A DNA stretch of 5,958 nucleotides from Verrucomicrobiota bacterium (GTDB taxonomy: Bacteria > Verrucomicrobiota > Kiritimatiellia > CAIQIC01 > Lenti-01), in the NCBI GenBank assembly GCA_003451935.1, contig DMJA01000152.1, forward strand, positions 1 through 5,958, written 5' to 3'. Both the position numbers and the translations under genes were made by a program. Under the pieces are notes generated by a model. The model saw only the letters and a list, made by a program, of their open reading frames with translations, was not told the DNA's origin and searched no databases. Every line of letters starts with the position of its first letter. Within the stretch, counting starts at the first letter, position 1. Below are positions 1 through 5,958 of the stretch, piece after piece.

Positions 1-227
1 GTCATGTGCAGATGGTTGACCTTGGCCGGATCCAGTTTGACCAGCTCCCGCGCAAAGAAGTCGGCCTGCTTCTGGTTGTCGCCTTCGATGCAGACGCGGT
101 CGCCGCTGCGGACGATGGCATTCAGCAGCGCCAAGGCGTTTTCCCTGGCGACGAATTTGCCGTTGGCGACGGGCGCGGCCGCGCGCGTTCGGGAAAGATA
201 ACTGTCTCGGAGATGATCGAATTTCAT
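1..227 (-). CDS. mdcA: Malonate decarboxylase alpha subunit (malonate:acetyl-ACP transferase), N-terminal fragment
   Basis: This is the first 75 codons of a gene that runs off the left edge of the window. In the known family the alpha subunit moves malonate onto the acyl carrier subunit of malonate decarboxylase, releasing acetate; the ACP-bound malonyl group is then decarboxylated in the cytoplasm. The visible protein begins MKFDHLRDSYLSR. The diagnostic stretch is GDRVCIEGDNQKQADFFARE (about residues 44-63), followed by LDPAKVNHLHM, which matches the family pattern GDRV-LEG-NQKQADF...DPAKV-DLHM. The start is supported by AAAAGGA (234-240) six bases upstream. The 87-base gap to the regulator upstream has no terminator, so the two genes are probably co-transcribed; a weak promoter inside that gap cannot be excluded. 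The anaerobic biotin-dependent homologue MadA is similar, and only the downstream genes would separate mdc from mad. The enzyme family is confident; the subtype is not. Confidence 0.88.
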   Translation of the reverse strand, partial: MKFDHLRDSYLSRTRAAAPVANGKFVARENALALLNAIVRSGDRVCIEGDNQKQADFFARELVKLDPAKVNHLHM

Positions 228-314
228 GGAGGATCCTTTTGCAGTGCGGGCTTGTTTCTTATCCGAAAAGCCGGTGGAAACCAATGATGATTTTTGGAGG
301 CGCCTGCGGGGGGC

Positions 315-863
315 TCAGAGGAGCTTAAGCAAGGCCACCTGCACGGGGTGGGTGGCGGGGCGGAGAACGAACGCCTTGCCTGTCTTGACCACCCATCCGG
401 TTTCCCGGAGGATGCGGAGATGTGCCTTTAGATTGTCGGGGCCGGTTCGGACGAGATCTGCCAACTGGGCGGCGCTGCAGGGGTGTTGCGAAAGGGCGCG
501 GACGACGGAGACGCGGCGCTCGCAGGCCAAGCCCTTGGCCAGAAGGGCGATCACCTCGTTCCCGCTTCGATTGCCGTCCCAAGTGGCTTGTAGCGCCTTC
601 AGCAGGGGCCCAGCCGAAGGAACCTGCGGGTCGGGAATGGGCAGATAGACCACGGATGCACCTGGGCAGGAGCGCTTGAGGAGTCCGCGCGATTGCAGGC
701 GCCGGAGTTCCTGGCTGGCATCGGAAATCCCGATTTCCAAATGTTTTGCTAGCTGGGAGACGTTGAGGCCGGGCTGCTCGAGAACATGGCGGAGCAATCC
801 CAGGCGCGTGCGTCCGGTCAAGGCGCGGCAAGTCCGCCACAAGGTGGGGTTCAGTTGTTTCAT
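315..863 (-). CDS. Tandem winged-helix transcriptional regulator, ArsR-like
   Basis: A 182-residue soluble protein with no signal peptide or membrane segment. It holds two ArsR-like winged-helix units in one chain. The first covers about residues 5-75, with helix-turn-helix NVSQLAKHLEIGISDASQEL and a wing ending in VVYLPI. The second covers about 103-180, with helix-turn-helix CSAAQLADLVRTGPDNLKAH and a shorter wing. Typical ArsR proteins are about 100-120 residues with one such domain, so this resembles an internal duplication with a diverged second copy. The metal-site motif of classical ArsR/SmtB (ELCVCDL type) is absent, and the four cysteines (12, 66, 114, 129) are scattered. Metal sensing is therefore unlikely and the ligand is unknown. 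The ATG at 863 has no clear Shine-Dalgarno sequence, but the only nearby upstream ATG runs into a stop almost at once. The gene lies directly upstream of mdcA and downstream of two palindromes. Autoregulation and control of malonate decarboxylase are inferred from that position. Confidence 0.85.
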   Translation of the reverse strand: MKQLNPTLWRTCRALTGRTRLGLLRHVLEQPGLNVSQLAKHLEIGISDASQELRRLQSRGLLKRSCPGASVVYLPIPDPQVPSAGPLLKALQATWDGNRSGNEVIALLAKGLACERRVSVVRALSQHPCSAAQLADLVRTGPDNLKAHLRILRETGWVVKTGKAFVLRPATHPVQVALLKLL

Positions 864-886
864 GGGAGATTCATTTATCGGATTTT

Positions 887-912
887 AGGTATTATTTTAT
901 AAAACAGTACCC
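887..912. promoter_or_regulatory. Proximal operator-like palindrome at the arsR-mdcA promoter
   Basis: A 26-bp imperfect inverted repeat centred at 899.5. The perfect core TTTTATAAAA (895-904) is flanked by GGTATTA on the left and CAGTACC on the right. Of the 13 symmetric pairs, 10 match; mismatches are 887/912, 892/907 and 894/905. It ends 23 bases before the regulator start codon and covers the candidate -10. It shares sequence and symmetry with a second site 45 bp upstream. It is probably the binding site of the adjacent tandem winged-helix regulator, which is an inference. Confidence 0.6.
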
Positions 913-922
913 GAAATGGCAA
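894..922 (-). promoter_or_regulatory. Sigma-70-like promoter for the arsR-like gene and mdcA
   Basis: Read on the minus strand, TTGCCA (917-922) is followed by a 17-base spacer and TAAAAT (894-899). Transcription would start near 887, giving a leader of about 24 bases before the ATG at 863. The -10 and most of the spacer lie inside the proximal palindrome (887-912), so a protein bound there would block RNA polymerase. This is a consensus match by eye; the start site is not known experimentally. Confidence 0.55.
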
Positions 923-931
923 TGGGAAAAT

Positions 932-957
932 GGGTATGGTTTTATAAAACAACACCC
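932..957. promoter_or_regulatory. Distal operator-like palindrome at the arsR-mdcA promoter
   Basis: A 26-bp inverted repeat centred at 944.5. The core GTTTTATAAAAC (939-950) is perfect, and the outer arms GGGT (932-935) and ACCC (954-957) also pair. Mismatches are only 936/953 and 938/951, so 11 of 13 symmetric pairs match and it is the better of the two sites. It lies upstream of the -35 element, where a second bound protein could cooperate with one at the proximal site. Confidence 0.6.
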
Positions 958-987
958 AAAATGGATGGGAAGTGTTGAAATCTGAGG

Positions 988-3666
<2,679 letters not shown>

Positions 3667-3672
3667 GGTCAA

Positions 3673-3678
3673 CTCCTT
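3673..3678 (-). promoter_or_regulatory. Ribosome binding site that fixes the acnA start
   Basis: AAGGAG on the minus strand stands six bases before the ATG at 3664-3666. It settles the acnA start in a frame that otherwise stays open for more than 1.3 kb upstream through the antiporter gene. Confidence 0.85.
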
Positions 3679-3700
3679 CAAATGGATGAAATGTTCGGGG

Positions 3701-3729
3701 AAAATACTGTTTGGGTGGCCACCCCGCAA
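3701..3729 (-). promoter_or_regulatory. Candidate sigma-70-like promoter of acnA
   Basis: On the minus strand TTGCGG (3724-3729), a 17-base spacer, then TATTTT (3701-3706). Transcription would begin near 3694, leaving a leader of about 28 bases that includes the ribosome binding site. The -35 hexamer is identical to that of the antiporter promoter candidate. It is a by-eye match of moderate quality in GC-rich DNA. Confidence 0.4.
3713..3724. promoter_or_regulatory. Perfect 12-bp palindrome in the acnA promoter spacer
   Basis: GGGTGGCCACCC is a perfect inverted repeat lying between the candidate -35 and -10 of acnA, a position where a bound repressor would block transcription. It could also be chance, since short GC palindromes are common in DNA of this composition. 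Confidence 0.25.
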
Positions 3730-3782
3730 TCCCAGAAAGCGCCCCGGCCGCCTTGGCTCGCGATTCGATTTTGCCGTCCCGG

Positions 3783-3801
3783 TTTTCCACGGCATGGAAA
3801 A
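3783..3801. promoter_or_regulatory. TTTTCCA-N5-TGGAAAA dyad upstream of acnA, copy A
   Basis: TTTTCCACGGCATGGAAAA is a 19-bp inverted repeat centred at 3792 with 7-base arms plus one further pair in the centre; the single mismatch is 3790/3794. It lies 117 bases before the acnA start codon, in AT-richer sequence than its surroundings. It repeats almost exactly 22 bp away. It looks like a protein binding site for an unidentified dimeric regulator. Confidence 0.6.
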
Positions 3802-3803
3802 TA

Positions 3804-3824
3804 GTTTTCCACGGTGTGGAAAAC
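3804..3824. promoter_or_regulatory. TTTTCCA-N5-TGGAAAA dyad upstream of acnA, copy B
   Basis: Two perfectly complementary 9-base arms, GTTTTCCAC (3804-3812) and GTGGAAAAC (3816-3824), surround the three bases GGT. The centre is 3814, exactly 22 bp from copy A, so two bound dimers would lie on nearly the same face of the helix. As RNA it could fold into a hairpin just after the antiporter stop (25 bases downstream). It lacks a GC-rich stem base and a clean run of T, so a terminator role is less likely. Confidence 0.65.
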
Positions 3825-3848
3825 TCTGGGCGGAGGCGCGGGCGGCAG

Positions 3849-5564
3849 TTATGCCGCCGGCCGGGGGGCGAGGATTTCTTTCAGGGCGAGAAAGAGGGAG
3901 GGGGCGTCGGGGGCGTCGGAGAGTCGGATGCGGTTGGCCGGCTGGGCCATGGCGCGGGCGATAAGGGCGAGGGTCTGGACATGGATGTCTTCGGCGCCGG
4001 CGGCGCTGGCAAGGAAAAATACGTGGTGCACGGGTTCGGCGTCGGGGGCGTCCCAGTCGAGACCCTCGGCGGAATGGCCGTAGGCGAGTACGGGATTGCG
4101 CAAGGCGTCGAACCGAACGTGCGGAATGGCGACGCCATCGCCAATTCCGGTGCCGTATTCCCTTTCGCGCTCCAACGCGGCGCGGACGATGGGTTCTTCG
4201 GCCGGGGTGTCGGAACGCGCGGCGACCTTGGCGGCGAGCAAACGGATGGCGTCGGTGCGCGTTGTGGCGGCGGGCAGGGCGACGAGGATGGCGTTCTCGT
4301 CGAGGAACTGCACCGGCGACACGGCGCGGCGGCGGGCGAGGGAGCGGGCCATCCACGGGCCCATGAGGACGGAGGAGAACACGGCGCTGAAGACGATGGC
4401 CACGAAGACGGGCGGCGTGATGAGGCCCGCTTCGAGGGCGAGGAGGGCAACGACGATCTCCATCATGCCGCCGGGGGTGTGGGCGATGGAAATCAGATCG
4501 CGGTTGACGCGCGGCACGCGGGCGACCGTCACCCCGAACCAGGCGCCCAGGTAGCGGCCGACGATGCCCACGGCGCAAATCAAGGCGACGAGACCGAAGT
4601 GGAAGTTCGCGGCGAAATCGATCTTGAGGCCGATGTTCACGAAGAACAGCGGGACGAACAGGGAATAGACCATTTGGTGGATGACGCGCCGGGTGTCCTC
4701 GGAAAGGCTCTTGGCTTCGCCGGCGACCACGCCCGCGAGGAAAAATCCAAACAGGGCGTGGATGCCGAGTTTCTGGGTGATGGCGCCGAAGAGCAGCCCC
4801 AGCAGCACCGTCACGGTCAGGGAGGAGGCGGGTTCGGGGAACTGCCGGGCCTTCAGGGCGTCGAAGATGCGGGCGGAAAATGGGCGCCCCACGGTCAGGG
4901 CCAGGGCGGAGAACCCGAGCGTCCCGGCGAAGACCAGCAGGATCGGGCCGAGGGCCACCGAGCTTTGCAGGAACAGGCCCAGGATGATGGCGAACAGCAC
5001 CCACCCGATGATGTCGTTCACCGCCAGGGCGGACATGGTCAGGAAGCCGAGATTGGTCTTGAGCAGATTCAGTTCGTGCAGGCCGCGGGCAGCAACAGGC
5101 ATGGCGCTGATGGTCATGACGGTGGCCATGAACAGGCCGAAGACCAGGCGCCGGGACGGATCGGCGAGCAAGGCATCCGGCAGGAACATCACGGGCACGA
5201 AAGCCACGGCCATGGGGATGAAGATGTCGGCGAGCGCGATGGCCAGCGCGCTACTGCGCTGCCGCCAGGCGATGGAAAAGTCGATCTCCAACCCGGTGTC
5301 GAGCAGGAGGAAGAGGACGCCAAGCCAGGCGACGGTTTCGAGCATGTTCTGCTGGACGGCATCCGGCGGGAACAGGGCGGCGGAAAAGGCGGGGAAAAAC
5401 CGGCCGAGCAGCGTAGGGCCCAGCACGATGCCGACCAGCAGCTCCGCGGTCAGCGCGGGCTGCTTCCAGCGGCGGAACAGTTCGCCCAGCCCCCGCGCAC
5501 AAAGCAAGATGACGAACAACTGGGCCAGGAAGAGAAAGATATGGCTTTCGTCCAGATAGTGCAT
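3849..5564 (-). CDS. CPA2-type cation/proton antiporter fused to a C-terminal PTS EIIA (PtsN-like) domain
   Basis: A 571-residue inner-membrane protein. Residues about 5-405 carry roughly 12 hydrophobic segments of the Na+/H+ (or K+/H+) exchanger fold. These include ELLVGIVLGPTLLGRFFP (41-58), the ion-site segment SALAVNDIIGW with Asn183-Asp184, and a late segment HTPGGMMEIVVALLALEAG. Residues about 418-565 form a cytoplasmic type-2 EIIA domain with GTGIGDGVAIPHVR, where His482 corresponds to the phosphorylated histidine of PtsN, and a second conserved histidine in DIHVQTLALIARAM (His528). In the known family the exchanger trades Na+ or K+ for protons. That phosphorylation of the EIIA domain tunes transport is an inference, supported by PtsN control of K+ systems elsewhere. 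The start was chosen at ATG 5564 because the protein then opens with the usual short segment before helix 1. The ribosome site is weak (AAAGGG, about 15 bases away). A TTG at 5633 is in frame but lies inside the terminator. The transported ion cannot be told. Confidence 0.92.
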   Translation of the reverse strand: MHYLDESHIFLFLAQLFVILLCARGLGELFRRWKQPALTAELLVGIVLGPTLLGRFFPAFSAALFPPDAVQQNMLETVAWLGVLFLLLDTGLEIDFSIAWRQRSSALAIALADIFIPMAVAFVPVMFLPDALLADPSRRLVFGLFMATVMTISAMPVAARGLHELNLLKTNLGFLTMSALAVNDIIGWVLFAIILGLFLQSSVALGPILLVFAGTLGFSALALTVGRPFSARIFDALKARQFPEPASSLTVTVLLGLLFGAITQKLGIHALFGFFLAGVVAGEAKSLSEDTRRVIHQMVYSLFVPLFFVNIGLKIDFAANFHFGLVALICAVGIVGRYLGAWFGVTVARVPRVNRDLISIAHTPGGMMEIVVALLALEAGLITPPVFVAIVFSAVFSSVLMGPWMARSLARRRAVSPVQFLDENAILVALPAATTRTDAIRLLAAKVAARSDTPAEEPIVRAALEREREYGTGIGDGVAIPHVRFDALRNPVLAYGHSAEGLDWDAPDAEPVHHVFFLASAAGAEDIHVQTLALIARAMAQPANRIRLSDAPDAPSLFLALKEILAPRPAA

Positions 5565-5593
5565 ATCCGAAGCGGATGTCCCTTTCTGTTTCC

Positions 5594-5622
5594 AGCATAA
5601 GGGCCCCGCGCCAAGGCCGCAA
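5594..5622 (-). promoter_or_regulatory. Candidate sigma-70-like promoter of the antiporter gene
   Basis: On the minus strand TTGCGG (5617-5622), 17 bases, then TATGCT (5594-5599). This predicts a transcript start near 5587 and a leader of about 23 bases. It sits directly after the ilvD terminator, where a new promoter is expected. Confidence 0.5.
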
Positions 5623-5631
5623 GCCAGAAGC

Positions 5632-5663
5632 AAAAAAGAGACGGCGCGAAAACGCGCCGCCTC
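5632..5663 (-). terminator. Intrinsic terminator of ilvD
   Basis: In minus-strand RNA an 11-pair stem (5653-5663 with 5638-5648, core GGCGCG/CGCGCC) with a UUUU loop is followed by six U residues (5632-5637). One pair is G-U in this direction; on the plus strand it would be an A-C mismatch and there is no T run. It therefore works leftward, 16 bases after the ilvD stop, and separates ilvD from the antiporter gene. Confidence 0.93.
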
Positions 5664-5679
5664 TGGATCCGGATCCGGC

Positions 5680-5958
5680 CTATTGCAGGACGGCGCCGAT
5701 GTCGGCGGGGCCGACGAGGCGCTGGTAGCGGGATAACCAGCCGGTCTTGATGCGAGGCTTGAACGCCTTGAGCTTGGCGGCCCGGGCCTTGAGCTCCTTG
5801 GCGGAGACGAGCAGGTTGATCTTGTAGGCGGGGATGTCGATGGCGATCTTGTCGCCGTTCTTCACCAGCGCGATGGGGCCGCCATCGGCGGCTTCGGGCG
5901 CGATGTGGCCGATGGCCGCGCCGCGCGTGGCGCCGCTGAAGCGGCCGTCGGTGATGAG
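5680..5958 (-). CDS. ilvD: Dihydroxy-acid dehydratase, C-terminal fragment
   Basis: The last 92 codons and stop of a gene entering from the right edge. The enzyme is an iron-sulfur dehydratase that converts 2,3-dihydroxy-isovalerate and 2,3-dihydroxy-3-methylvalerate to the 2-keto acids in valine, leucine and isoleucine synthesis, in the cytoplasm. The fragment opens with LITDGRFSGATRGAAIGHIA, which contains the family signature TDGRFSG whose serine is catalytic. PEAADGGPIALVKNGD and IDIPAYKINLLVS follow. The RFSG-TRG form points to IlvD rather than 6-phosphogluconate dehydratase (Edd), which normally has RMSG-SGK. The C-terminus, SRYQRLVGPADIGAVLQ, is also typical of the family. A sugar-acid dehydratase of the same superfamily is a minor alternative. 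A strong terminator follows the stop. Confidence 0.93.
   Translation of the reverse strand, partial: LITDGRFSGATRGAAIGHIAPEAADGGPIALVKNGDKIAIDIPAYKINLLVSAKELKARAAKLKAFKPRIKTGWLSRYQRLVGPADIGAVLQ

Larger units (their letters stand above)
888..975. repeat. Diverged 45-bp tandem duplication carrying the two palindromes
   Basis: The copy from 888 to about 932 is repeated from 933 to about 975. Shared blocks in order are GGTAT, TTTTATAAAACA, ACCC, AAATGG and ATGGGAA. Differences are a few substitutions plus two bases (CA, 920-921) that are missing from the distal copy. Those two bases are part of the reverse complement of the -35 TTGCCA, so the distal copy lacks a recognisable -35. The similarity extends beyond the palindromes, which points to duplication of a promoter-operator unit rather than two independent sites. 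Confidence 0.65.

Noticed and set aside
228..314. A separate mdcA promoter (TTGGTT-N17-TAAGAA on the minus strand)
   Set aside because: Both hexamers are poor matches. It is noted only as a possibility and is not called.
3783..3824. The two TTTTCCA dyads as a CRISPR remnant or as the antiporter terminator
   Set aside because: The three-base gap between copies is far too short for a spacer. The stems lack a GC-rich base and a proper T run, so operators fit better.
3667..5004. A long N-terminal extension of aconitase, giving a 1338-residue protein
   Set aside because: The extra 446 residues are an Arg/Pro-rich out-of-frame reading of the antiporter gene. The ATG at 3666 has a strong ribosome site and gives the standard family length.
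3711..5600. A 629-residue open frame on the plus strand opposite the antiporter gene
   Set aside because: Its translation is a low-complexity run of Gly, Asp, Glu, Gln and His typical of the complement of a GC-rich membrane-protein gene, with no domain, while the minus strand encodes a clear antiporter and EIIA domain.
5565..5633. A 23-residue upstream extension of the antiporter from a TTG start
   Set aside because: The TTG lies in the T run of the ilvD terminator and upstream of the promoter candidate, so it would not be on the transcript; the ATG at 5564 is the family-like start.
5665..5676. Direct repeat GGATCC-GGATCC after ilvD
   Set aside because: A two-copy 6-bp repeat between the ilvD stop and its terminator, too short to carry meaning by itself.

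Overview
The window is GC-rich (above 60% by eye, not counted) and looks like ordinary bacterial chromosome. All five protein genes read leftward, on the minus strand. In transcription order they are: the last 92 codons of ilvD (dihydroxy-acid dehydratase); a strong intrinsic terminator; a cation/proton antiporter fused to a PTS EIIA (PtsN-like) domain; a full-length aconitase (acnA); a small regulator with two ArsR-like winged helices; and the first 75 codons of the malonate decarboxylase alpha subunit (mdcA). The closest family resemblances I recall for the ArsR-like protein and the antiporter-EIIA fusion are in the Verrucomicrobiota/Kiritimatiellota part of the PVC superphylum. That is an impression from memory, not a search result, and the window contains no rRNA or marker gene to settle it.

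The coding content is mostly central metabolism: branched-chain amino acid synthesis, the citrate cycle, ion homeostasis and the start of a malonate catabolism operon. The regulatory DNA between the genes is the more unusual part. Upstream of acnA lie two tandem dyads of the form TTTTCCA-N5-TGGAAAA, with centres 22 bp apart (about two helical turns). Upstream of the arsR-mdcA pair lies a diverged 45-bp tandem duplication. Each copy carries a 26-bp imperfect palindrome around a perfect TTTTATAAAA core. The gene-proximal palindrome covers the -10 and spacer of a good sigma-70-like promoter; the distal copy has lost the -35 through a 2-bp difference.

The best system-level reading is that the tandem winged-helix protein represses or senses for its own transcription unit, including malonate decarboxylase, through the paired palindromes. 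The antiporter and acnA each have a separate promoter candidate, both TTGCGG-N17-TATnnT. No mobile element, CRISPR array, tRNA or rRNA is visible. There is no gene-free stretch longer than 300 bases; the largest gap is 182 bases.
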